Below, piece by piece: positions 36,965-45,434 of a stretch of DNA of 64,000 nucleotides. The notes under the pieces were generated by a model that did not search any database, was not told the DNA's origin, and worked only from the letters and a program-made list of their open reading frames with translations. This stretch comes from an uncultured Mucilaginibacter sp. (GTDB taxonomy: Bacteria > Bacteroidota > Bacteroidia > Sphingobacteriales > Sphingobacteriaceae), in NCBI RefSeq assembly GCF_946479965.1, contig NZ_CAMLHX010000009.1, positions 35,388 to 99,387 of the forward strand. Reading direction: 5' to 3'. A program made the translations under genes and the position numbers. How positions within the stretch are numbered: position 1 is the stretch's first letter; each line of letters starts with the position of its first letter.

Positions 36965-36988
36965 AAGCCTCCGCAAGGGGGCTTTTTT
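36965..36988 (+). terminator. Terminator after efp
   Basis: Stem AAGCCTCC/GGGGGCTT (one G-U pair), tetraloop GCAA, then six T. Confidence 0.93.
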
Positions 36989-37012
36989 GTTGTGGTAGAT
37001 TGCCGATGGCGG

Positions 37013-37253
37013 TGTTCCAAAAAATATAAAGCCTTAAGAATTTTCAAAAGCGACTGACGGTATTAACTTGTTGTTCATCAGCACTTTTCCATTTTAACGT
37101 GGAACACTTTGGAACAGTTTGAAACTACTTATAAGTCAGTAAGATTAGCTGTAAATTGCTGACAAAACTCTGATAATAAACAACTTGTGGAGTTTTTCGA
37201 TTTTCGCTTAAAACTGGAACACTTTGGAACAGCAAATTTTTGAATTTGGAACA
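37013..37253 (-). repeat. 241-bp noncoding element, copy B (inverted)
   Basis: On the plus strand it begins TGTTCCAA at 37013 and ends TTGGAACA at 37253. Its reverse complement aligns with 27734-27973 end to end. TGTTCCAAAG units recur in the same places as in copy A (ends, 21 and 31 bp from the left end, and one mid-element cluster). It fills most of the gap between efp and the next secreted-protein gene, leaving 48 bp to that start. Flanking three-base CGG on both sides could be a target duplication, but copy A lacks one. Confidence 0.85.
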
Positions 37254-37301
37254 CGGAGCATAATTATATTCTGTTACCTTTATATATCAACCTGATCAAC
37301 C

Positions 37302-38093
37302 ATGAATAAGCTGCTTCTGATTATTACGCTCATCTCTTTCACTAACACCTATGCTCAGAAGCCGTCCAATGTTCAACAGGCGAATTTACGAGCTCCGGCA
37401 AATGTTAAAATTGACGGTAAGGCTAATGAATGGGGCAATAAATTTCAAGCTTATAATAAGGCTACTGATGTCTTTTACTCCCTGGCTAACGACAACGATA
37501 AATTGTACTTAGTAATACAGGCCGAGGATGAATACATCATTAAAAAAATGCTGGCAGGGCGAACAATTTTTACCATCAGCAAAACAGATAAAAAGATTGA
37601 TGATAACAGTGTTACGGTAAGCTATCCGGTTGTTAACCGAAAATACAAACCTGTTATTACCTATGACGAAATGCGTAAGGCGATTGCTGACAATGCAAGG
37701 TCTGTAGCTGATTCATTAACGAAACTTAATAATAAGCGACTTTCTGAAAAACATAAATTCATAAAAGTAAAGGGATTGAAGGGGGTAGACACACTTATTT
37801 CTGTCTATAATACAAATGGTATTGAAGCAGCCAGCGGTTTTGATAATAAAATGATCTACACGTATGAGTTGGCTATAGATTTAAAGCTGTTGGGGCTTGA
37901 TATTAACGGGCCAGCCAAATTCAATTATAATCTCAAACTGGATCAATTGGCAGCCGAAGAGACTCCGGGCATAAAAATTACATACGATGGCAATGGAACA
38001 GTAATAGGAGTTGATATCAGCAATGTAAAATCATTCAGTCCTTCTTATTCCATTGGGACAGATTTTTGGGGAGAATACACTTTAGCGAAGTAG
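37302..38093 (+). CDS. Secreted protein with CBM9/DOMON-like N-terminal domain
   Basis: 263 residues: signal peptide to about residue 19 (NTYAQ), then a segment reading NVKIDGKANEWGNKFQAYNK followed by FYSLANDNDKLYLVIQAED, the pattern of DOMON/CBM9-type sandwich domains that often bind sugars or act as periplasmic adaptors. The remainder has two long beta-rich stretches and a Lys-rich middle. Not assigned to a pathway. Downstream of element copy B; no operon partner. Confidence 0.75.
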   Translation: MNKLLLIITLISFTNTYAQKPSNVQQANLRAPANVKIDGKANEWGNKFQAYNKATDVFYSLANDNDKLYLVIQAEDEYIIKKMLAGRTIFTISKTDKKIDDNSVTVSYPVVNRKYKPVITYDEMRKAIADNARSVADSLTKLNNKRLSEKHKFIKVKGLKGVDTLISVYNTNGIEAASGFDNKMIYTYELAIDLKLLGLDINGPAKFNYNLKLDQLAAEETPGIKITYDGNGTVIGVDISNVKSFSPSYSIGTDFWGEYTLAK

Positions 38094-38194
38094 TTGCCTG
38101 TTCCCGTAAGGTTCTTCGTGAGAGCCCTGCTGGGGTGGAAATCTTGCAGCGAGGAAAATCTCATATTTCTTGAATTAAGCTTGTGTAACACATT

Positions 38195-38587
38195 TTAACA
38201 TATAAAATTTCCTGGCGCGTATGCCGCATGAACTGCCCTGATTGTATCCAGCAATTTAGGGAGACCATCATCTTTTGATAAGCACGCTTTGGCGCCTGCT
38301 GCTAATGTGAGTTGCTTCACTATAGGCTGAGTATGGAATGTTAGCACAACAACGCGTAATTCTGCATTAAGGGAGATCGCCCTTCGTGTCAGTTCTAATC
38401 CGTCCATCAGTGGCATACTGAGGTCGGTTAACAGTAAATTTATCTGAAGGCCGTCCTGTAATAGTTGCAGCGCCGCTTGTCCGTCTGTCGCTGCCGCCTG
38501 CACTTTTATATCTCCTTGCGCAGAAAGCAGCTCACATAAACTTTCGCGCACAATGGCGTGATCATCTACAACCATAATTTTTATCAT
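38195..38587 (-). CDS. Receiver-only response regulator (LuxR/NarL type lacking output domain)
   Basis: 130 residues: a full receiver domain with Asp8/Asp9, phosphoacceptor Asp55 in LLTDLSMPLMDG, Thr in VVLTFHTQP and Lys in CLSKDDGL. The sequence matches NarL/FixJ receivers but ends just after the linker (RAVHAAYAPGNFIC), where the helix-turn-helix should begin. Only about 100 bp separates it from the next gene, with no coding remainder. It may be a true single-domain regulator or a decayed NarL gene. No histidine kinase is adjacent. Confidence 0.85.
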   Translation of the reverse strand: MIKIMVVDDHAIVRESLCELLSAQGDIKVQAAATDGQAALQLLQDGLQINLLLTDLSMPLMDGLELTRRAISLNAELRVVVLTFHTQPIVKQLTLAAGAKACLSKDDGLPKLLDTIRAVHAAYAPGNFIC

Positions 38588-38733
38588 GATTTAATTGACA
38601 GCTTTATTCGCTATTGGTTTAACCGGTTAATACTTTATGTGGCACAAGGATTCGAGTAAGCACCCCCGGGTAGCAAAGAAAAGCCGTTTCCATGGATGTT
38701 TTGAAGGGCAGTATATTTGAAATTCAAATTAAC

Positions 38734-38964
38734 CTACAGCCTTAAACGTAAAGACACGGAACGCCCTAATGCTTGAACAAGTTCAGGATCAAGAGAGTCT
38801 CCGTTTTTCTGCGTCCATACATTTTTATCGTTTTTAATTAGATCCACTGTTTCACCATTCAAGGTTAAGCTGAATTGCGTTGCACCCTGATCAATTTGCT
38901 TGCTGTTAATGATCTGGTAATTATAGTCTTTGTCATTAAAAGTCAACCTAAGCGTTAGTCCCAT
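38734..38964 (-). CDS. Hypothetical protein, 76 aa
   Basis: A small soluble beta-rich protein (MGLTLRLTFNDKDYNYQIIN...), no signal peptide or membrane span. The alternating pattern of hydrophobic and charged residues suggests a real folded protein. No motif recognised. It has its own short upstream gap (38965-39131), where nothing else is seen. Confidence 0.6.
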   Translation of the reverse strand: MGLTLRLTFNDKDYNYQIINSKQIDQGATQFSLTLNGETVDLIKNDKNVWTQKNGDSLDPELVQALGRSVSLRLRL

Positions 38965-39131
38965 AGTAATATTTTAAAGCATTAAGCTTTTAATTTAACG
39001 GATATAGTGGGGTAATATTTGATTACGTACCCTACATTTATTTTACAGAAGTTCATCTTGTAACCTAAACATCAGAATAAGCACTTTGTTGACACTATTA
39101 TTTCTGTCCTGGCACGGAGGACGCTACGGAC

Positions 39132-40208
39132 CTAAAGTGAAACGCCCTGTTTCAGCAAACTAGTGGGTGTTTCGCCTTTTAATTTCTTAATTGCTGCATA
39201 AAAGGTAGTACGCGAATTAAAGCCCGCTCTTATCGAGATAGCCTCCATATCACCGTGGCCATACTGCCCAGACTCCAGTAACCTGATCGCTTCTTCGGTG
39301 CGCAAGCCATTTACATAAGCGTAAAAATTCATCCCAAAGCCTTTATTTAAAACCAGGGAAAGCTCATGTGTATTAATGCCTACTTTATCGGCTAGGGTTT
39401 GCAGGTTTAATGCAGGGTCTAAATAAGGCTTATGCTGATCAACTATCATCACTACCCTGTCTTTTAGTATATCTATCTGTTGCGAAGTAAGTCTTTGGGC
39501 GGTTGTGGATGCAGCGGGCTGGAAGATTAAATTATTCGCGACCTCTACTATCTTATCCGGGTAAACATCGCGTTGCCTAAATGCTGCCGAAACAAAATAA
39601 AGGCTTGCACCTAAACATAATAATTGCAACAGCCCGTCCATCGCGGGTAACTGCTTAAAAGCGAGCCATACCGCCGCTATCACCAAAGGCGCGTACACAA
39701 AGTTGCGTAGCCAGGTCAGATCAGAAGCTGTATCAGCCAGCAATTGGCGCATATGGCTTTGATGTTTCACCAGTATCCGCAAATTTAATAACCCATAAAC
39801 CAGGCCTTGCGCAAAAAAGAAATAGCGCGCTATTAATGCTACCCAGTTGGGTAACTGTACCCCATTACCCAACATCAAAAAAACAATAAAAATAAAAGCC
39901 GGCACAAAGTGAATAAACAATAGTTGTGGCCGTCGCCGCGGATGGACAAATGTAAACACCGCTATATATAAACATGGAAAAATGGCCCAGCGCGGCCATT
40001 CGGTTATCTGGATCAGCAAAGTTTGCGGATGGCCCGAACGCTCTAAAAGCTTTTCTATAAAAAGCAAACTCAGAAAAAAAAAGAAAGTCCCTAACCATTT
40101 ATTCGCTTCGCGGTTTGCCTGCACAACACCTGTTAGCAATAAAAACGCGGCTAAAAATAAGCTGCCTGCACTAAGCGCCGAAAATAACAATGCGAAAGAT
40201 GGATGCAT
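39132..40208 (-). CDS. AraC-family regulator with N-terminal membrane domain
   Basis: The frame opens at 40241, but the ATG at 40208 (MHPSFALLFSAL) is the better start; 358 residues. About seven hydrophobic segments fill residues 1-215, then a cytoplasmic linker and an AraC helix-turn-helix pair (LQTLADKVGINTHELSLVLN and AISIRAGFNSRTTFYAAIKKLKG). Membrane-embedded AraC regulators are common in Bacteroidota and act as one-component sensors. It is divergent from the following membrane-protein gene, a likely target or partner. Confidence 0.9.
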   Translation of the reverse strand: MHPSFALLFSALSAGSLFLAAFLLLTGVVQANREANKWLGTFFFFLSLLFIEKLLERSGHPQTLLIQITEWPRWAIFPCLYIAVFTFVHPRRRPQLLFIHFVPAFIFIVFLMLGNGVQLPNWVALIARYFFFAQGLVYGLLNLRILVKHQSHMRQLLADTASDLTWLRNFVYAPLVIAAVWLAFKQLPAMDGLLQLLCLGASLYFVSAAFRQRDVYPDKIVEVANNLIFQPAASTTAQRLTSQQIDILKDRVVMIVDQHKPYLDPALNLQTLADKVGINTHELSLVLNKGFGMNFYAYVNGLRTEEAIRLLESGQYGHGDMEAISIRAGFNSRTTFYAAIKKLKGETPTSLLKQGVSL

Positions 40209-40325
40209 ATCGATGATGACGTTTATGCTGTAAATATACATCGCTATACAACCGGACGGTGCGTTTGGATACAGCCGAACAAACTTTTATCGATAACTCC
40301 TTGCTTTGCAGGAAAAACAGATTAC

Positions 40326-41354
40326 ATGAAACTTTATCAAAAACTATTACTCGGCCTGCTCTCTGCATTTGTGGTGGGCCTCGTTTTTAGGCGACTAGCG
40401 TCAAAATACCTGGGTACCGTTGTCCCGCTTGATCTTATTTACCTGGCGGCTTACCTGCCCTTATTTATAGCGCTTGCTGTGGTATTTATCTGGCACTCCC
40501 GCGAACGGAAGGGCCTACCCTCTGTACATAAAATATGGATTACACAGGTAATTGCATTTTTCCTGGCGTTAGACCTCGCCATGTTCGGTATTCAAAAAAT
40601 ACAGAAACTGCAGATGCTAATACCGCTTGCAAAGTTAGACAGACCATTCTCATCTTTCTCGGGATATGACCTGGTTTGGGCTTTTTTCCATTTCTCATAT
40701 GGTTTTACGGTGGTGATCGCTTTACTGCAAATAGTGGCAGCCACACTTATCCTGTTTAACCGTACCAGGTTATTGGGTAGTCTTATCGCTTTGCCCATGT
40801 TAGTGTTTATTAGCTTAATGGACATTTTTTATGCTATGCCTTTAGGTGTGTTAGCCCAGGGGATAGTTTTGCTGACCGCTGTGATTTACTTTATTTGTGC
40901 ACATGGATGGCACCTTTTGCCTCAATTAATTATCCCAACAAATAATAATACGCCAGTAAAATGGCTTTGGCTAACCTTATTCGTGCTGGTCCCGGTACTA
41001 GGTACAATTACCTATGAACATCCAAACAAACACCCAGACCTTACCGGTAAGTACCATGTAGAAAATTTGAAAATAGATGGCATTAGCTATCAGGCGAAAA
41101 CTTCGACAGACAGTATACTTACCCATGTATACCTTGACCTGGATGATGACGTTGTTTTTCGTTGGAACGATCATCGCAGAATACGTATAGGTCATTACAA
41201 ACTAGATGATCACGGTAAGATCGATATGAAATGGCGATATCCTAATACCGGCCCAGGGCAATTTAACGGGAAGCTAAACCGCAAAGGCCCGCGACTAGAC
41301 CTTAACGGAGAGATGGAGGGAAAGCAATACCAGATGATATTGATAAAAGAGTAG
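40326..41354 (+). CDS. Hypothetical membrane protein, 342 aa
   Basis: A longer frame from 40203 overlaps the divergent AraC gene start; the ATG at 40326 (MKLYQKLLLGLLSAF) removes that overlap and begins at a membrane helix. About eight hydrophobic segments to residue ~250, then a soluble C-terminal domain with TGKYHVENLKIDG and a beta-rich GKLNRKGPRLDLNGEMEG end. No catalytic motif. The arrangement with AraC suggests regulation by that gene. Confidence 0.75.
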   Translation: MKLYQKLLLGLLSAFVVGLVFRRLASKYLGTVVPLDLIYLAAYLPLFIALAVVFIWHSRERKGLPSVHKIWITQVIAFFLALDLAMFGIQKIQKLQMLIPLAKLDRPFSSFSGYDLVWAFFHFSYGFTVVIALLQIVAATLILFNRTRLLGSLIALPMLVFISLMDIFYAMPLGVLAQGIVLLTAVIYFICAHGWHLLPQLIIPTNNNTPVKWLWLTLFVLVPVLGTITYEHPNKHPDLTGKYHVENLKIDGISYQAKTSTDSILTHVYLDLDDDVVFRWNDHRRIRIGHYKLDDHGKIDMKWRYPNTGPGQFNGKLNRKGPRLDLNGEMEGKQYQMILIKE

Positions 41355-41358
41355 CGGG

Positions 41359-41384
41359 AAAGCCCGGGCGTTTGTTCGGGCTTT
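41359..41384 (+). terminator. Terminator-like hairpin
   Basis: AAAGCCCG paired with CGGGCTTT around a 10-base GC-containing loop, just after the membrane-protein stop. Confidence 0.8.
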
Positions 41385-41464
41385 GTTATTGTCATCGTAA
41401 TTGCCTTGGCTTAAAGTTTTTATACTCAAAGATATTTCTTAATATTATGCAGTAAAACTAAATT

Positions 41465-41662
41465 ATGAAACTCGCTTTTTTGGATCTGGGATCGACGGAA
41501 TTTATCCTAATATTACTTGTACTAATTGGTTTAATTATCGCGGTTGGTAACTATGGTAAAAACACAGCGTTAGGGTACCGCGGCTCGGTACTGCTTGCGT
41601 TAGTGTCCTCGCCTTTAGTCGCGGTAATTATCATCCGTATCATAAAATTAAGAAGCAAATAA
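41465..41662 (+). CDS. Small membrane protein, 65 aa
   Basis: Two hydrophobic segments (about residues 12-30 and 40-58) around a short GNYGKNTALGYRGS loop, with a basic end KLRSK. The pattern fits a small inner-membrane protein. No family recognised. The upstream region carries the terminator of the previous gene, so it should have its own promoter. Confidence 0.6.
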   Translation: MKLAFLDLGSTEFILILLVLIGLIIAVGNYGKNTALGYRGSVLLALVSSPLVAVIIIRIIKLRSK

Positions 41663-41669
41663 AGGACTC

Positions 41670-41700
41670 CTAAACCACCCACCACACATCAATAACACCT
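41670..41700 (-). pseudogene. Relic of the DUF3237 3' end
   Basis: 31 bp that match the last codons and stop of the DUF3237 gene at 42272-42303, with two substitutions and one missing base. CACACATCAATAA is exact in both. The missing base breaks the frame. The two copies are in direct orientation and flank the lipoprotein gene, whose stop codon shares the last two bases of this relic. Confidence 0.75.
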
Positions 41701-42211
41701 ACTCCGGATTAACACGCAAATCAATTACTTTTCCGGTAGTCAGGTTAATTTCTAATTGCCAATAAAGTTTGCCTCCGTTGCTCACAGTCATATACTCACT
41801 TTCATAGGTTACCTTATTGGGGCCTTTATTCCATAAATAATTTAGATGAATTACTTTTTCGCCACTAGCATTTATAAATCCAAAATATTGGGTGAAATAG
41901 CCATTCATATTCATATCCCAGGGATAACCGGGATAACTGCCTACATGTAATTTACCCACCTCTATAACTTGTTGCCACATTATACTCAGCATTTGCTCTA
42001 TATGGGTAAACCTTTTGCTGATGTCAAAATTATTTTTACCCAGATTTTCCGCGGAATAATTTTCAGTGAAGATGGTTCCTTTCCGAAACGCGATTTTAAT
42101 ACCAATATTAGTGGGTTTTTTTGTGGGTAGTATTTGTATAGTTGGCTTGCATGCAAACATGTTTAACATACACAGCAAGGATATTGCAAACAGGTGTGAT
42201 CTTCTTTTCAT
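41699..42211 (-). CDS. Hypothetical lipoprotein, 170 aa
   Basis: Signal peptide with lipobox MFAC (Cys near residue 21), then KPTIQILPTKKPTNIGIKIA. Aromatic-rich C-terminal half (YPGYPWDMNMNGYFTQYFGF). No family recognised. It lies between a resident DUF3237 gene and a relic of that gene's 3' end, so it may be an inserted gene. Same strand as the aromatic-ester operon. Confidence 0.7.
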   Translation of the reverse strand: MKRRSHLFAISLLCMLNMFACKPTIQILPTKKPTNIGIKIAFRKGTIFTENYSAENLGKNNFDISKRFTHIEQMLSIMWQQVIEVGKLHVGSYPGYPWDMNMNGYFTQYFGFINASGEKVIHLNYLWNKGPNKVTYESEYMTVSNGGKLYWQLEINLTTGKVIDLRVNPE

Positions 42212-42271
42212 AAATAATAAGGCCGGTTACTTATCAAAAATAAGCATTTTTCATTCTTCTGGAAGAATTAC

Positions 42272-42730
42272 CTACACCACCCGCCACACATCAATAAACA
42301 CCTGCTTTGGCTTCCGTATCCCCGTCGCGATAAAAACAGATCGCATCAACCAATCGTATTTGGGGTTACCAGTTTCAAACACCGGTATCGAACGAAAATA
42401 GTACTCCGAAGCATCTACCTCTTCTCCCTTTGCCAATCGTTGCATTACTTCCGGCGAACCATGACGCAGGCCGGTGTTCATCAAAGTGATGAGGTCGCCA
42501 TCGTCGGTTTGCAGCAGATACCTGGCATCAATTTCCACTACGTCATCAGAGCGCAGCAGCTGCCAGTCGTAACCGCCTGCTACCACCTTGCCCTTTATAT
42601 CTGGTCCTTCAAAGGTTCCGCCCATTATGGGCACAATCTTACGGATACCTTTAGGTGTCTTTCCAAGTTCCTGTATACTGGTTACATCTACGCTAATGCG
42701 AAAACTAAATTCAAGTGCGGGTTGCTCCAT
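42272..42730 (-). CDS. DUF3237 domain-containing protein
   Basis: 152 residues matching DUF3237: GTFEGPDIKGKVVAGGYDWQ, a central ARYLLQTDDGDLITLMNTG and the ending FIDVWRVV. Often found beside genes for aromatic or hydroxybenzoate metabolism; a small beta-barrel fold without known catalysis. It follows the MFS gene through a 132-bp gap filled by a 14-bp-period hairpin. Its 3' end is duplicated at 41670. Confidence 0.9.
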   Translation of the reverse strand: MEQPALEFSFRISVDVTSIQELGKTPKGIRKIVPIMGGTFEGPDIKGKVVAGGYDWQLLRSDDVVEIDARYLLQTDDGDLITLMNTGLRHGSPEVMQRLAKGEEVDASEYYFRSIPVFETGNPKYDWLMRSVFIATGIRKPKQVFIDVWRVV

Positions 42731-42744
42731 GTGTTTTTATTTTA

Positions 42745-42874
42745 AGTATCAAGTAGCTAGTATCAAGTTGGAAGTATCAAGTAATTAGTATCAAGTATCA
42801 AGACTTTTATCAATCGCGGTATCACCTACCCAGATAACATTTATCTTGCTACTTGATACTAGCTACTGGATACT
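42745..42874. repeat. Intercistronic hairpin with exact 14-bp period (MFS-DUF3237)
   Basis: AGTATCAAGT recurs at 42745, 42759, 42773 and 42787 (exactly 14 bp apart), then AGTATCAAGA at 42794 (7 bp). The other arm has ACTTGATACT at 42851 and ACTGGATACT at 42865, also 14 bp apart and inverted. The MFS stop codon (42863-42865) and its last residues Ser-Ile-Gln are encoded inside the right arm. Confidence 0.85.
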
Positions 42875-44143
42875 AAAAACGACCTTTTCCAATTTCGGCG
42901 ATAGCAAATGAAATAATATCGTTGCCGTAAGAAACGCCATTCCGCAGCAAATAAATATTAGGCTATAACCGCCCTGTAAATTGTCGACGGCCTTATAATT
43001 ATCTAACAAAATGCCAACACCTTTGGCTGCCAGCATGCCACCAACCGCGCCGCCAAAGCCGCCAATGCCCGAAACCGAACCTACTACACTTTTCGGAAAC
43101 TGATCTGAAACCGTGGTTAACAGAACGCCTTTCCATACGGTATGGGCGCCCGCTGCAAAAGCGACGATGTAAACACTCACCCAAATATCCTGACTATATT
43201 GAATAAGCACTACAGGTAAAACCAGGGCCACGCAAATAAACATGGTGGTTTTGCGGCTGCTGTTCACCGTTAAGCCTTTTTTAATTAAATAAGAAGACAA
43301 CCATCCCCCTGAAATGGTAAGAACGGCTGTAATTGCATACACAACAGTGATTGGGAAAACTATCTCTGTTTTTGACATACCGTTGCTGGTAAGGTACGAA
43401 GGCATCCAAAACAGGTAGAACCAAAACACGGCGTCGGTTAAAAAGTTAGCCAGAAAGTATCCCCAGGTAGCTTTCTTTGTGAGCAGTTTAGGTATAGATA
43501 CTTTCACTGCTTCTTCTGTTGTATTCGCCGTTTGGTCAGCAGTGATATAGGCAAGTTCTTCTTTGCTTACCCGGCTATTTTGCCGGGGTTTGCTGTATAA
43601 AAAATACCAGGCTACAACCCATATAAAACCCAATGCCCCCGTAACAACAAAGGCTGCTTGCCAGCTATAATTATTAGCTATCCAAAGCACCCCGGCAGGT
43701 GCTATTAAAGGCCCCACCGTACAGCCGCTTACCATAATGCCTGTAGCCAGCGAGCGCTCCTTTACCGGAAACCACTCTGCTATAGCCTTGTTTGATGCCG
43801 GGAAACTGCCGGCCTCTGCAAAACCTAAACCGGCCCTCGCAGCCATAAAGCCGCTTGTGGTTTTTACAAAGCCATTAAACACAGCGGCAAGGCTCCAGGT
43901 AAAAACTGCAATACCATACCCAATTTTGGCGCCAACCTTATCAATAAACCTGCCCGATAAAATAAAGCCTACCGCATACATCAGTTGGAACCAGAATACA
44001 ATGTCGGCATAATCTTTCTCCGTCCATTTAAACTCTACTTCCAGCATTGGCTTTAACAGGCCGATGATCTGCCGGTCGATATAATTGATGGTAGTTGCCA
44101 GGAAGAGCAATCCCAGGATGGTGTATCGGTAATTTGTGCGCAT
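42863..44143 (-). CDS. MFS transporter, anion:cation symporter (ACS) family
   Basis: 426 residues with 12 predicted membrane helices. N-terminal NYIDRQIIGLLKPML, the AEAGSFPASNKAIAEWFPVKER loop and GPLIAPAGVLW fit the ExuT/hexuronate and aromatic-acid ACS subfamily. Proton-driven uptake of an organic acid is expected; between a tannase-like esterase, FAD monooxygenase and DUF3237, a phenolic acid is the likely substrate (inference), although hexuronate transporters look similar. The last residues lie in a repeat arm. Confidence 0.9.
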   Translation of the reverse strand: MRTNYRYTILGLLFLATTINYIDRQIIGLLKPMLEVEFKWTEKDYADIVFWFQLMYAVGFILSGRFIDKVGAKIGYGIAVFTWSLAAVFNGFVKTTSGFMAARAGLGFAEAGSFPASNKAIAEWFPVKERSLATGIMVSGCTVGPLIAPAGVLWIANNYSWQAAFVVTGALGFIWVVAWYFLYSKPRQNSRVSKEELAYITADQTANTTEEAVKVSIPKLLTKKATWGYFLANFLTDAVFWFYLFWMPSYLTSNGMSKTEIVFPITVVYAITAVLTISGGWLSSYLIKKGLTVNSSRKTTMFICVALVLPVVLIQYSQDIWVSVYIVAFAAGAHTVWKGVLLTTVSDQFPKSVVGSVSGIGGFGGAVGGMLAAKGVGILLDNYKAVDNLQGGYSLIFICCGMAFLTATILFHLLSPKLEKVVFSIQ

Positions 44144-44168
44144 TGATTGGGTAGGGTTAAAATTTGGT

Positions 44169-45416
44169 TTAATGTTTTTGATTCAATGCTTCCAGCTCAA
44201 AGCCGGCTATCTTTTTGTACCGTGCCGATATCGCGTCGAGCTCATCTTGCGAGATGATGTCATGCAAATTATCAAAGCCGTTCGGGGCTCTTTCTTCCAC
44301 TATTTGCATTACTTCTTCGGGGCCCATCTTGCGGTTTTGCAATACAATGTTGGATGTGGCGGCGAGCCGGATCGCTTCGTATTCTTTTAAGGCTGTTGCA
44401 ACGTCATCATTACGCTGCAGGCATTCGGCCAAACACTCCGCATCCAGTATGGCCTGCGAAGCTCCGTTAGAGCCGATGGGATACATGGGATGTGCCGAAT
44501 CGCCCAGTAAAGTTATCCTGTCAAACGACCATCGCGGCAATGGGTCACGGTCTGACATCGGGAACTCATAAATAGCTTCGGCGTTATTGATCAAAGATGG
44601 AACATCCAGCCACGGAAATTCCCAGGACTGGAATTGCTTCAGCAGCTTCTCTTTATCGGCGCGGCGGTTCCAATCGCGCACCATAATGTTTTCATCTTCG
44701 CCTACTTGTAGGTCGGCTATCCAGTTGATAAGCTGATTGCCATTTTCATTAGGCTGTGTTATGGGGTAAGCCACAAACTTTTTACTGCGACTGCCCGCCA
44801 TTATCATAGAAGAGCCGGAAAGAAAAGGTTTTGATATGGTGGTGCCCCTGTGCAGGATAATGCCCGAAAATTTAGGAATACCTTCAACCGGATAGAACTG
44901 TTTACGCACTACGGAGTGAATACCGTCGGCACCTATCAGGGCATCTGCTCCAGCGGTTACTTGCGTTTCTGTTTTTTTGTCGATGAAAGTGGCAGAAATA
45001 CCTGCGCTTGTGTTCTCGCAGAACTGCAAATGGTGACCGGTAAAGATCCGGTCAGCACCAAGTACATCTTTTACCTTTTGGAACAAAAGCATTTGAAAGA
45101 AGCCGCGGTGCACAGAAAACTGCGGCCAATGATAACCGGCGAACATTCCTCTCGGTTCATCCCATATTTTTTGCCCGAATTTGTTGAAGTAGATCAGCTC
45201 TCGCGTAGCGACGGCTACATCGCTCATGGCTTCCTGTAAACCCAAATTAGTAAGCACACGCACGGCATGCGGCAGCAGATTTATACCTACGCCAAGCGGT
45301 TTTATTTCTGCAGTCGATTCATATACTGATACGTCAAAGCCCGCTTTATGCAAACTTAATGCAGCAGTTAATCCCCCGATGCCGCCACCGGCAATCACTA
45401 TTTTCTTACGACTCAT
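44169..45416 (-). CDS. FAD-dependent aromatic monooxygenase
   Basis: 415 residues. N-terminal GxGxxG FAD site (IAGGGIGGLTAALSLHKAGF), the DG motif in LIGADGIHSVVRKQF, and the GD motif in LLGDSAHPMYPIGSNGASQAI, typical of class A flavoprotein hydroxylases. These insert one oxygen into an aromatic ring using NAD(P)H. It lies 18 bp downstream of the esterase gene and 25 bp before the MFS gene, so the unit probably hydrolyses, imports and hydroxylates a phenolic compound. Exact substrate unknown. Confidence 0.92.
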   Translation of the reverse strand: MSRKKIVIAGGGIGGLTAALSLHKAGFDVSVYESTAEIKPLGVGINLLPHAVRVLTNLGLQEAMSDVAVATRELIYFNKFGQKIWDEPRGMFAGYHWPQFSVHRGFFQMLLFQKVKDVLGADRIFTGHHLQFCENTSAGISATFIDKKTETQVTAGADALIGADGIHSVVRKQFYPVEGIPKFSGIILHRGTTISKPFLSGSSMIMAGSRSKKFVAYPITQPNENGNQLINWIADLQVGEDENIMVRDWNRRADKEKLLKQFQSWEFPWLDVPSLINNAEAIYEFPMSDRDPLPRWSFDRITLLGDSAHPMYPIGSNGASQAILDAECLAECLQRNDDVATALKEYEAIRLAATSNIVLQNRKMGPEEVMQIVEERAPNGFDNLHDIISQDELDAISARYKKIAGFELEALNQKH

Positions 45417-45434
45417 TTTGAAAAAATAGCGGCT

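Noticed and set aside
27734..37253. Composite transposon made of the two 240-bp copies
   Set aside because: The interior is essential core genes (lpx, efp) with no transposase; independent insertion of two small elements is simpler.
40203..40325. Longer start for the 342-aa membrane protein
   Set aside because: It overlaps the divergent AraC gene and lacks the membrane-helix start.
42745..42800. Short direct repeats resembling a CRISPR array
   Set aside because: 10-bp units with 4-bp spacers and an inverted second arm; too short and no cas genes.
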